In this document: positions 7,607 to 13,378 of the stretch, one piece after another
Position numbering within the stretch: the stretch's first letter is position 1
Layout of the letters: each line of letters opens with the position of its first letter
Assembly (NCBI GenBank): GCA_945878065.1
Contig: CAMDXA010000040.1
Span: 1 to 13,378 of the forward strand
Direction of reading: 5' to 3'
DNA: 13,378 bases
DNA from: Bordetella parapertussis
GTDB taxonomy: Bacteria; Pseudomonadota; Gammaproteobacteria; Burkholderiales; Burkholderiaceae_C
Notes under the pieces: model-generated
Seen by the model: the letters and a program-made list of their open reading frames with translations, nothing else
What the model was told of the DNA's origin: nothing
The model's database searches: none
Position numbers and translations under genes: made by a program

Positions 7607-8230
7607 ATGTCAGGCTCTGCCCAGCCCCTGACTTTGCAGGCCGGTGGCGGTCGTGTGCAAGCCGTGTGCGACAAACCCCTGGGTGTGTCCAAAGGCTTGG
7701 CGGTGGTTGCCCACCCGCACCCTTTGTTCGGCGGCACCATGGACAACAAGGTGGTGCAAACATTGGCCAAGGCTTGTGTGGCCGCTGATTGGGAGTGCTT
7801 GCGCTTCAATTTCCGTGGGGTGGGCGACAGCGAAGGTGTATTCGACGCAGGCCGCGGTGAAACCGAAGACCTGTTGCAACTCGTGGACCAGTGGCCCGCA
7901 GATATGCCATTGGTGTTGGCGGGTTTTTCTTTTGGCGCATTTGTGGTTTGCCAGGCCGTACAAGCCCTGTGGGCCAGCGCACGCATTCAAAAAATCCTGT
8001 TGGTGGGTACCGCCGTGACCCATTTTGTGGCGCCGCCTTTGCCTGCCGATGCAATCGAATGTGCATTGGTCGTGCATGGCGAGACCGATGACACGGTGGC
8101 GCTGTCCGCAGTGATGGATTGGGCGCGGCCCCAGCAGTTGCCAGTCATGGTCTTGCCCGGCACAGGGCATTTCTTTCATGGACAATTGCCGTTGTTGAAA
8201 TCATTGGCATTGCGCCACTTAAGGGCATGA
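7607..8230 (+). CDS. alpha/beta hydrolase (HPHPLFGG-type)
   Basis: The 207-residue protein has the HPHPLFGGTMDNKVV segment (36-50) that marks a widespread small alpha/beta hydrolase subgroup, then FNFRGVGDSEG (67-77), the nucleophile elbow GFSFG with Ser108, a probable acid at Asp161/Asp162 (HGETDDTV) and the catalytic His188 (GTGHFFHG). There is no signal peptide, so it is cytoplasmic. The substrate is not known for most members, and a general esterase or acyl hydrolase role is all that can be said. The ATG lies 4 bp after the ferredoxin stop without a strong ribosome-binding site, which suggests translational coupling. Confidence 0.88.
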   Translation: MSGSAQPLTLQAGGGRVQAVCDKPLGVSKGLAVVAHPHPLFGGTMDNKVVQTLAKACVAADWECLRFNFRGVGDSEGVFDAGRGETEDLLQLVDQWPADMPLVLAGFSFGAFVVCQAVQALWASARIQKILLVGTAVTHFVAPPLPADAIECALVVHGETDDTVALSAVMDWARPQQLPVMVLPGTGHFFHGQLPLLKSLALRHLRA

Positions 8231-8258
8231 CTACCCTTTCACCGCTACCTGTATCCCC

Positions 8259-9410
8259 ATGAAACATGCGTTTTTAATTGGCCTGCTGAGCCTGTGCCCA
8301 GCGTTTTACTCGTTCGCCCAAACACCCCAAGCGCCTGACATTGCCGCCCGTGCCTATTTGTTGATAGACATCAGTGCCTCGCAGGTACTGGCTGAAAAAG
8401 CCGCCGACACAGCGGTTGAACCAGCATCGCTTACCAAGTTGATGACCGCCTATTTGGTGTTTGATGCTTTGCGCCAAAAGAAAATCACTTTGCAGCAAAC
8501 CTTGTCCGTCAGCCCCAAGGCTTGGAAGATGGAAGGTTCACGCATGTTCATCGACCCCAAAATGAAAGTGCCTGTCGAGGATTTGATCAAAGGCATGATT
8601 GTTCAGTCGGGCAACGACGCCACCATGGTGCTGGCAGAGGGCATTGGTGGCACCAGCGAACATTTTGTCGAGATGATGAATACCCAGGCCAAGGCATTGG
8701 GCATGCACAACACCAGCTTTAAAAACCCTGAAGGCTTGACCCAAACGGGGCATCTGACCACGGCACGCGACCTGGCCATTTTGGCCACCCGGTTGATGAC
8801 CGATTTTCCTGCCGATGTGGGTTATTACGCGATCAAGAAGTACCGTTATACGGGCACGCCAGCAGCCAACGACAGCAACCGCAATTTGCTGCTTTTTCGC
8901 GATCCAACGGTCGATGGGTTGAAGACCGGCCACACCGATGCCGCGGGTTATTGTTTGGTGGCAACCGCCAAGCGCGACTTCCCCAATTTGCAGGGGCGCC
9001 GCATGCTGGCGATTATTTTGGGTGCCGCCAGTGAAAATGCGCGAGCCGAAGAAGCGCAAAAGTTGCTCAATTGGGGCTACACCGCGTTTGATGGCATCAA
9101 ATTGTTTGATGCGGGGCAAGCGGTGCTAACGCCCGCGGTATTTAAGGGCCGTGAAGCACAGGTGGGTTTGGGCAGAAATCAGGCGATTGTGGTGGCCGTG
9201 CCGCAAGGTCAGGCCAGCAAGATCAAAACCATGGTCACCCGACCAGACCCCTTGTTCGCGCCATTGCAAAAAAACCAACAAGTGGCCACTTTAAAAGTGA
9301 TGCTTGATCAGGCCCCCTTGACTGAAATTCCTTTGTTGGCGTTGTCTGGCGTCGAAGAAGCAGGTTTTATCGGCAGAACATGGGACAGCCTGACTTTGTG
9401 GCTTAAGTAG
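8259..9410 (+). CDS. dacC: serine-type D-alanyl-D-alanine carboxypeptidase (PBP5/6 type)
   Basis: This 383-residue periplasmic enzyme trims the terminal D-Ala from peptidoglycan pentapeptides. The three penicillin-binding motifs are present: SLTK with nucleophile Ser57 and Lys60, SGN at 117-119, and KTGH at 222-225. Residues 1-20 form a signal peptide ending YSFA-QTP. A C-terminal PBP5-like beta domain (about 275-360) is followed by an amphipathic tail (about 369-383, GFIGRTWDSLTLWLK) that should anchor it to the inner membrane surface. Length fits the family; the dacC rather than dacA symbol is a convention and not certain. The ATG is 28 bp after the hydrolase stop with no purine-rich ribosome-binding site. 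The gene is the last before the str operon promoter region. Confidence 0.94.
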   Translation: MKHAFLIGLLSLCPAFYSFAQTPQAPDIAARAYLLIDISASQVLAEKAADTAVEPASLTKLMTAYLVFDALRQKKITLQQTLSVSPKAWKMEGSRMFIDPKMKVPVEDLIKGMIVQSGNDATMVLAEGIGGTSEHFVEMMNTQAKALGMHNTSFKNPEGLTQTGHLTTARDLAILATRLMTDFPADVGYYAIKKYRYTGTPAANDSNRNLLLFRDPTVDGLKTGHTDAAGYCLVATAKRDFPNLQGRRMLAIILGAASENARAEEAQKLLNWGYTAFDGIKLFDAGQAVLTPAVFKGREAQVGLGRNQAIVVAVPQGQASKIKTMVTRPDPLFAPLQKNQQVATLKVMLDQAPLTEIPLLALSGVEEAGFIGRTWDSLTLWLK

Positions 9411-9414
9411 TTCT

Positions 9415-9430
9415 TTGGAATTCATTCCAA
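9415..9430. repeat. inverted repeat just after dacC
   Basis: TTGGAAT (9415-9421) and ATTCCAA (9424-9430) are perfect inverted repeats two bases apart, starting four bases after the dacC stop. As RNA this gives a 6-bp hairpin with a four-base loop. It is AT-rich and is not followed by a T-run, so it is a weak terminator candidate. Confidence 0.45.
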
Positions 9431-9447
9431 CAAGTCGATCTTGGGGA

Positions 9448-9475
9448 ATGTATTTGGGATACATACTGCTATACT
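9448..9475 (+). promoter_or_regulatory. probable extended -10 promoter of the str operon, overlapped by a palindrome
   Basis: TGCTATACT at 9467-9475 is an extended -10 element (TGn followed by TATACT, five of six matches). No good -35 hexamer is found 16-18 bp upstream. That region is instead occupied by the inverted repeat ATGTAT-TTGGG-ATACAT (9448-9464). Transcription would start near 9482, about 60 bases before rpsL. The position directly before a ribosomal protein operon makes a promoter here very likely; the exact boxes are inference. Confidence 0.55.
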
Positions 9476-9484
9476 GTCAGGCTT

Positions 9485-9500
9485 TTCGGAAATTTCCGAA
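9485..9500. promoter_or_regulatory. perfect 16-bp palindrome in the rpsL leader
   Basis: TTCGGAAATTTCCGAA is perfectly self-complementary and begins about three bases after the predicted transcription start. As DNA it could be an operator; as RNA it would form a small hairpin at the 5' end of the str mRNA. I know of no regulator with exactly this site. Confidence 0.5.
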
Positions 9501-9542
9501 TCCCTTTTCTTTTTCAAGTTCAAACGTTGAAGGACGTTTTCA

Positions 9543-9920
9543 ATGCCAACCATCAACCAATTGGTGCGTCAAGGACGCGAGGTCGAAAAGACCAAGTCCA
9601 AGAGCCCCGCGATGCAAAATTCGCCCCAACGCCGTGGCGTTTGCACACGCGTTTATACGACCACACCTAAAAAACCAAACTCTGCCTTGCGTAAGGTTGC
9701 CAAGGTTCGTTTGACCAATGGCTTTGAGGTTATTTCCTACATTGGCGGCGAAGGCCACAACCTGCAAGAGCACTCAGTGGTGCTGGTGCGCGGCGGCCGT
9801 GTCAAGGATTTGCCCGGTGTGCGTTACCACATCGTGCGCGGTTCACTCGATTTGCAAGGCGTGAAAGACCGCAAGCAATCACGTTCCAAATACGGCGCTA
9901 AGCGCCCCAAGAAAGCCTGA
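9543..9920 (+). CDS. rpsL: 30S ribosomal protein S12
   Basis: The 125-residue S12 protein sits at the decoding centre of the small subunit and helps set translational accuracy. [18 protein letters not shown] (40-57) and [13 protein letters not shown] (84-96) are diagnostic. Lys43 and Lys88, whose replacement causes streptomycin resistance in other bacteria, are both wild type. Asp89 is the residue usually methylthiolated by RimO. The GAAGGA ribosome-binding site (9529-9534) lies eight bases before the ATG. This is the first gene of the str operon. The gene immediately upstream here is dacC, not rpoC as in many other proteobacteria. Confidence 0.99.
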   Translation: MPTINQLVRQGREVEKTKSKSPAMQNSPQRRGVCTRVYTTTPKKPNSALRKVAKVRLTNGFEVISYIGGEGHNLQEHSVVLVRGGRVKDLPGVRYHIVRGSLDLQGVKDRKQSRSKYGAKRPKKA

Positions 9921-9941
9921 TTTTTGTCAGGTGGTTGGGTT

Positions 9942-10050
9942 TGCCCCGGCAAGGGCAGACCGGACCAAGACCTCACAGTGCGGACACGGTGTCTGCACGG
10001 GTCAAGTAAGTGAGAGCCGCTATGGCTCTCGGGTTTGTCAATAGACAACC
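9942..10050 (+). promoter_or_regulatory. structured rpsL-rpsG spacer, candidate S7 feedback region
   Basis: The 154-base spacer holds several hairpins. TGCCC/GGGCA pairs at 9942-9957. GTGCGGAC/GTCTGCAC pairs at 9978-9998, with one G-U pair. GAGAGCC/GGCTCTC pairs at 10012-10030, a perfect 7-bp stem with a 5-base loop. GGTTTGTC/GACAACC pairs at 10032-10050 with one bulge. In E. coli, S7 represses str translation by binding the rpsL-rpsG spacer. That this region does the same is inference from position and foldability, not from a recognised motif. No T-run follows, so termination is unlikely. Confidence 0.4.
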
Positions 10051-10074
10051 AACTGAAGCAACAAAGGAAGCAAC

Positions 10075-10545
10075 ATGCCACGTCGTCGCGAAGTCCCGAA
10101 ACGGGAAATACTGCCAGATCCCAAATACGGCAATATCGAACTCTCCAAATTCATGAACGTAGTGATGGAAAGCGGCAAAAAAGCTGTCGCCGAACGCATC
10201 ATTTACGGCGCACTCGAGCAAATCCAGTCCAAGTCTGGCAAAGACCCGCTTGAGCTGTTCAGCAACGCTATCAACAACGTCAAGCCCATGGTCGAGGTGA
10301 AATCCCGCCGTGTCGGTGGTGCCAACTACCAAGTGCCTGTGGAAGTGCGCCCCGTGCGTCGCTTGGCCTTGTCTATGCGTTGGATCAAAGAAGCTGCACG
10401 CAAGCGCGGTGAAAAATCCATGGCATTGCGTTTAGCCAACGAGTTGCTAGAAGCGGCCGAAGGCCGTGGCGGCGCTATGAAAAAGCGTGACGAAGTTCAC
10501 CGCATGGCCGAAGCCAACAAGGCGTTCTCACACTTCCGCTTCTGA
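10075..10545 (+). CDS. rpsG: 30S ribosomal protein S7
   Basis: The 156-residue S7 protein nucleates assembly of the 30S head by binding the 3' major domain of 16S rRNA and lies near the E site. [20 protein letters not shown] at the N-terminus, [17 protein letters not shown] (about 80-96) and the C-terminal [20 protein letters not shown] are family hallmarks; length is standard. A purine-rich AAAGGAAG ribosome-binding site lies about five bases before the ATG. In E. coli S7 is the autogenous repressor of the str operon, which bears on the structured spacer upstream. Confidence 0.99.
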   Translation: MPRRREVPKREILPDPKYGNIELSKFMNVVMESGKKAVAERIIYGALEQIQSKSGKDPLELFSNAINNVKPMVEVKSRRVGGANYQVPVEVRPVRRLALSMRWIKEAARKRGEKSMALRLANELLEAAEGRGGAMKKRDEVHRMAEANKAFSHFRF

Positions 10546-10573
10546 CCGAAGCCGCTGCTTGCAGTTTCCGGGT

Positions 10574-10594
10574 TCGCATGTTGATGGCATGCGA
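10574..10594 (+). repeat. hairpin downstream of rpsG
   Basis: TCGCATG (10574-10580) pairs perfectly with CATGCGA (10588-10594) around a 7-base loop. An outer GGGTT (10570-10574) could alternatively pair with AACCC (10606-10610). No U-run follows, so it is more likely an mRNA processing or stability element than a terminator. Confidence 0.4.
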
Positions 10595-10632
10595 TGTGTG
10601 TTTAAAACCCGTACTGCGGCAGCACGATCTGC

Positions 10633-10668
10633 TGTCATAAATGACACAGACAATTTCCTGTTTTTAAT
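10633..10668 (+). promoter_or_regulatory. candidate internal promoter for fusA
   Basis: ATGACA (10641-10646, five of six to TTGACA) and TTTAAT (10663-10668, five of six to TATAAT) are 16 bp apart, 22 bases before the fusA ATG. The -35 box is the right arm of a perfect dyad, TGTCATAAATGACA (10633-10646). The hexamers are good but the evidence is sequence-only. Confidence 0.4.
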
Positions 10669-10690
10669 CTGATTCCCCAAGAGGTTGACC

Positions 10691-12793
10691 ATGGCACGCA
10701 AGACTCCTATCGAGCGCTATCGCAATATTGGTATTTCTGCGCACATCGATGCGGGCAAAACCACCACGACCGAGCGTATTCTTTTTTACACCGGCGTAAA
10801 CCACAAAATCGGTGAAGTGCACGATGGCGCGGCCACCATGGACTGGATGGAGCAAGAGCAAGAGCGCGGCATCACCATCACGTCTGCAGCCACCACGTGT
10901 TTCTGGAAGGGCATGGACGCCTCTTTCCCTGAGCACCGCATCAACATCATTGACACACCCGGACACGTGGACTTCACAATTGAAGTCGAGCGCTCTATGC
11001 GCGTGCTTGACGGCGCATGCATGGTGTACTGCGCGGTCGGCGGCGTTCAGCCCCAGTCTGAAACTGTTTGGCGTCAGGCCAACAAATACAAAGTGCCGCG
11101 TTTGGCCTTTGTCAACAAAATGGACCGCACCGGCGCCAATTTCTTCAAGGTCTATGACCAGATGAAATTGCGTCTCAAAGCCAGCCCTGTGCCTATCGTC
11201 ATTCCTATCGGTGCCGAAGAAAACTTCACTGGCGTGGTCGATTTGCGCAAAATGAAGGCCATCATTTGGGACGAAGCTTCTCAGGGTATGAAATTCCGTT
11301 TTGAAGAAATTCCTGCGGAATTGCAAGCTGAAGCAAAAAAATGGCGCGAAAACATGGTTGAAGCCGCTGCAGAAGCGTCCGAAGAACTCATGAACAAATA
11401 CCTCGAAGAAGGTGATTTGACCGAAGAAGAAATCACCCATGGTTTGCGCGTTCGCACCATTGCCAGTGAAATCCAGCCTATGTTGTGTGGAACGGCATTC
11501 AAAAACAAGGGCGTTCAGCGTATGTTGGACGCCGTGATTGAGTTGATGCCTTCGCCCATCGACATCCCGCCTGTCAAAGGCATGGATGAAGACGAAAAAG
11601 AAGTGCACCGCGAAGCCGACGACAAAGAAAAATTCTCTTCATTGGCCTTCAAGTTGATGACCGACCCGTTTGTCGGCCAGCTCACCTTTGTGCGCGTGTA
11701 TTCAGGCGTGCTGAAAAAAGGCGACACGGTTTACAACCCGATCAAGGGCAAAAAAGAACGTATCGGTCGTATCGTGCAAATGCATGCCAACAACCGAGAA
11801 GAGGTGGATGAAATTTGCGCGGGCGACATTGCCGCTTGCGTCGGTTTGAAAGATGTGACGACGGGTGAAACTTTGTGCGACCCCTCAGCCATCGTCATGC
11901 TCGAGCGCATGATCTTCCCTGAGCCCGTGATCACCCAAGCGGTCGAGCCCAAAACTAAGGCCGACCAGGAAAAAATGGGCATTGCTTTGCAACGCTTGGC
12001 CCAAGAAGACCCGTCTTTCCGCGTCAAGACCGATGAAGAGTCAGGCCAGACATTGATCGCTGGTATGGGCGAGTTGCACCTTGAAATCATTGTGGACCGC
12101 ATGAAGCGCGAATTCGGTGTGGAAGCCAATGTCGGCAAACCTCAAGTGGCTTACCGCGAAACTATTCGTAAAACGATTGAAGACAGCGAAGGCAAATTCG
12201 TTCGCCAGTCCGGTGGTAAAGGTCAGTACGGCCACGTGGTTTTCAAGATTGAACCCAACGAGGCGGGCAAAGGTTTTGAGTTTGTCGACGCCATCAAAGG
12301 CGGCGTGGTGCCACGCGAATACATCCCTGCGGTAGAAAAAGGCGTGATCGAAGCTTTGACTGCTGGTGTGCTCGCAGGCTATCCGGTGGTCGATGTCAAA
12401 GTGACATTGCACTTCGGTTCTTACCATGACGTGGACTCTTCTGAAATGGCGTTCAAAATGGCTGCGATCTTCGGTTTCAAAGAAGGTTGTCGCAAGGCCA
12501 GTCCTGTCATTTTGGAACCCATGATGGCCGTGGAAGTGGAAACGCCTGAAGACTACGCCGGTAACGTGATGGGCGATTTGTCCTCACGCCGCGGCATGGT
12601 GCAAGGCATGGACGACATGGTCGGCGGCGGCAAAGCCATCAAGGCTGAAGTGCCTTTGTCCGAGATGTTTGGTTACTCGACCACATTGCGCTCTATGTCG
12701 CAAGGTCGCGCCACCTACACCATGGAATTCAAGCACTACACAGAAGCCCCCCGCAACGTCGCCGAAGCGATTGTTGCCGCAAGGGCAAAATAA
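10691..12793 (+). CDS. fusA: translation elongation factor G
   Basis: The 700-residue GTPase drives ribosomal translocation and, with RRF, ribosome recycling. The G motifs are AHIDAGKT (17-24), the switch-I region ending [11 protein letters not shown] (59-69), DTPGH (88-92) and NKMD (142-145). The later EF-G domains follow, with GMGELHLEI and the C-terminal [19 protein letters not shown] segment. An in-frame TTG lies two codons upstream, but the ATG at 10691 is chosen because AAGAGG (10679-10684) is six bases upstream and [15 protein letters not shown] is the standard start. The gene is in the normal str order after rpsG. A three-copy hairpin array begins four bases after the stop. Confidence 0.99.
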   Translation: MARKTPIERYRNIGISAHIDAGKTTTTERILFYTGVNHKIGEVHDGAATMDWMEQEQERGITITSAATTCFWKGMDASFPEHRINIIDTPGHVDFTIEVERSMRVLDGACMVYCAVGGVQPQSETVWRQANKYKVPRLAFVNKMDRTGANFFKVYDQMKLRLKASPVPIVIPIGAEENFTGVVDLRKMKAIIWDEASQGMKFRFEEIPAELQAEAKKWRENMVEAAAEASEELMNKYLEEGDLTEEEITHGLRVRTIASEIQPMLCGTAFKNKGVQRMLDAVIELMPSPIDIPPVKGMDEDEKEVHREADDKEKFSSLAFKLMTDPFVGQLTFVRVYSGVLKKGDTVYNPIKGKKERIGRIVQMHANNREEVDEICAGDIAACVGLKDVTTGETLCDPSAIVMLERMIFPEPVITQAVEPKTKADQEKMGIALQRLAQEDPSFRVKTDEESGQTLIAGMGELHLEIIVDRMKREFGVEANVGKPQVAYRETIRKTIEDSEGKFVRQSGGKGQYGHVVFKIEPNEAGKGFEFVDAIKGGVVPREYIPAVEKGVIEALTAGVLAGYPVVDVKVTLHFGSYHDVDSSEMAFKMAAIFGFKEGCRKASPVILEPMMAVEVETPEDYAGNVMGDLSSRRGMVQGMDDMVGGGKAIKAEVPLSEMFGYSTTLRSMSQGRATYTMEFKHYTEAPRNVAEAIVAARAK

Positions 12794-12796
12794 CTT

Positions 12797-12940
12797 CATG
12801 GGGACAGACCAAACCGCTTGCGGTTTGCTCTGTCCCCTCTGATCAAACATGGGGACATGCCCGCCGCTTGCGGTTTGCTCTGTCCCCTCTGATCAAACAT
12901 GGGGACATGTTGACTGCTTGCAGTTTGATCTGTCCCTCAG
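12797..12940. repeat. three tandem REP-like hairpins in the fusA-tuf spacer
   Basis: Three 50-51-bp units start CATGGGGACA at 12797, 12848 and 12898. Copy 1 folds into a near-perfect hairpin (12800-12837): GGGGACAGA pairs with TCTGTCCCC, and after one mismatch CAAACCG pairs with CGGTTTG around a CTTG loop. Copies 2 and 3 keep GGGGACA/TGTCCC(C or T) and the CTTG loop but vary between. In copy 3 the inner stem is ACTG-CTTG-CAGT against ACCG-CTTG-CGGT in copy 1, a compensatory C:G to T:A exchange. GGGGACA...TGTCCCC palindromes resemble REP elements associated with RAYT transposases (recall, not searched). No T-run follows any copy. Confidence 0.85.
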
Positions 12941-12949
12941 ATTTCAAGT

Positions 12950-13009
12950 GTCTGCGACGACGCGCCGTCCTGTTACCCGTGCGGGACGAACCAGCAGCAT
13001 CGTGCAGAC
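12950..13009 (+). promoter_or_regulatory. nested stem in the tuf leader
   Basis: GTCTGC (12950-12955) pairs with GCAGAC (13004-13009). After a bulged G, ACGA (12957-12960) pairs with TCGT (13000-13003). Inside, CGTCC (12966-12970) pairs with GGACG (12984-12988). The result is a roughly 60-nt imperfect stem-loop about 40 bases before the tuf ATG. It may be a leader or processing structure. I do not recognise it as a known riboregulator, and I found no convincing promoter in this spacer. Confidence 0.35.
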
Positions 13010-13049
13010 GTAAAACCTGTACACGGGCCTGTTCTTTGGAGAAAAGACA

Positions 13050-13378
13050 ATGGCAAAAGGCAAATTTGAGCGGACCAAACCGCACGTCAACGTGGGCACG
13101 ATTGGCCACGTTGACCATGGCAAGACGACGCTGACGGCGGCGATCACGACGATTTTGTCGGCGAAGTTTGGCGGTGAAGCCAAGGCTTACGACCAAATTG
13201 ATGCGGCGCCTGAAGAAAAAGCGCGCGGCATCACGATCAACACAGCGCACGTGGAGTACGAGACGGCTAACCGTCACTATGCGCACGTGGACTGCCCCGG
13301 ACACGCTGACTATGTGAAGAACATGATCACCGGTGCGGCGCAAATGGACGGCGCCATTCTGGTGTGCTCGGCCGCTGA
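13050..13378 (+). CDS. tuf: translation elongation factor Tu, 5' part (runs off the window)
   Basis: Only the first 109 codons and two bases are present; the frame is open to the window edge. [20 protein letters not shown] is the standard EF-Tu start. The P-loop GHVDHGKTT (19-27), the switch-[10 protein letters not shown] (59-67) and the switch-[14 protein letters not shown] (81-92) are intact. EF-Tu delivers aminoacyl-tRNA to the ribosome as its GTP complex. GGAG (13038-13041) lies eight bases before the ATG. Codon choice differs from fusA: 8 of 11 Thr codons are ACG here, against 3 of 13 in a comparable 5' stretch of fusA. Betaproteobacteria often carry two tuf genes that exchange sequence by gene conversion, which could explain this. 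The 256-bp gap from fusA is wide for a str operon. Confidence 0.98.
   Translation, partial: MAKGKFERTKPHVNVGTIGHVDHGKTTLTAAITTILSAKFGGEAKAYDQIDAAPEEKARGITINTAHVEYETANRHYAHVDCPGHADYVKNMITGAAQMDGAILVCSAA

Noticed and set aside
9936..10010. tRNA-like or riboswitch-like fold in the rpsL-rpsG spacer
   Set aside because: The stems do not make a cloverleaf, no anticodon or T-loop consensus is present, and no known riboswitch core was recognised.
10664..11608. Long open frame of 314 codons antisense to fusA
   Set aside because: It lies entirely opposite a clear EF-G gene, has low-complexity Phe/His/Arg-rich composition typical of reverse-frame shadows and no recognisable domain.
12800..12837. Rho-independent terminator after fusA
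   Set aside because: The hairpin is strong, but no U-run follows it or its two copies, and tuf is expected to be co-transcribed.
12797..12940. CRISPR-like array
   Set aside because: The units are contiguous palindromic repeats with no unique spacers of constant length, and no cas genes are present.

Overview
The window looks like a chromosomal segment of a betaproteobacterium of the order Burkholderiales, most likely Comamonadaceae-like (Rhodoferax/Limnohabitans/Polaromonas type). This rests on the protein styles (S12, S7, EF-G of 700 residues, HemB without the cysteine zinc triad, HemJ in place of HemG/HemY) and on intermediate GC content with GC-rich codon use. The genus call is inference. 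No phage, plasmid, transposase gene, CRISPR array or tRNA was seen.

Layout. (1) Positions 7-3149, minus strand: a catabolic block with a CoA-acylating methylmalonate-semialdehyde dehydrogenase (mmsA), then a 417-bp spacer rich in repeats, then a MaoC-type hydratase whose start overlaps the stop of an upstream SDR oxidoreductase (ATGA). (2) Positions 3252-4569, plus strand, diverging from the SDR: a 2-hydroxychromene-2-carboxylate isomerase-like DsbA-fold protein and a dienelactone hydrolase. Together (1) and (2) suggest acyl-CoA, valine and aromatic/ring-cleavage catabolism. (3) Positions 4585-6129: hemB (minus) and hemJ (plus), divergently arranged, an early and a late step of heme synthesis. 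(4) Positions 5701-9410, plus strand: a tightly packed run hemJ - VanZ-family membrane protein - thioredoxin-like [2Fe-2S] ferredoxin - alpha/beta hydrolase - D-Ala-D-Ala carboxypeptidase, with gaps of 4-28 bp. (5) Positions 9411-13378, plus strand: the str operon rpsL-rpsG-fusA-tuf, with tuf cut by the window edge.

Most genes are well-known families. The less ordinary material is non-coding. The fusA-tuf spacer holds three tandem REP-like hairpins, one with a compensatory base-pair change. An imperfect 57-58-bp direct repeat ends on the maoC stop codon. A REP-like palindrome lies upstream of mmsA. The rpsL promoter region carries three successive palindromes, and the spacers inside the str operon are unusually structured. 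I see no convincing new multi-gene defence or mobile system here; the non-coding repeats and leaders are the best leads.
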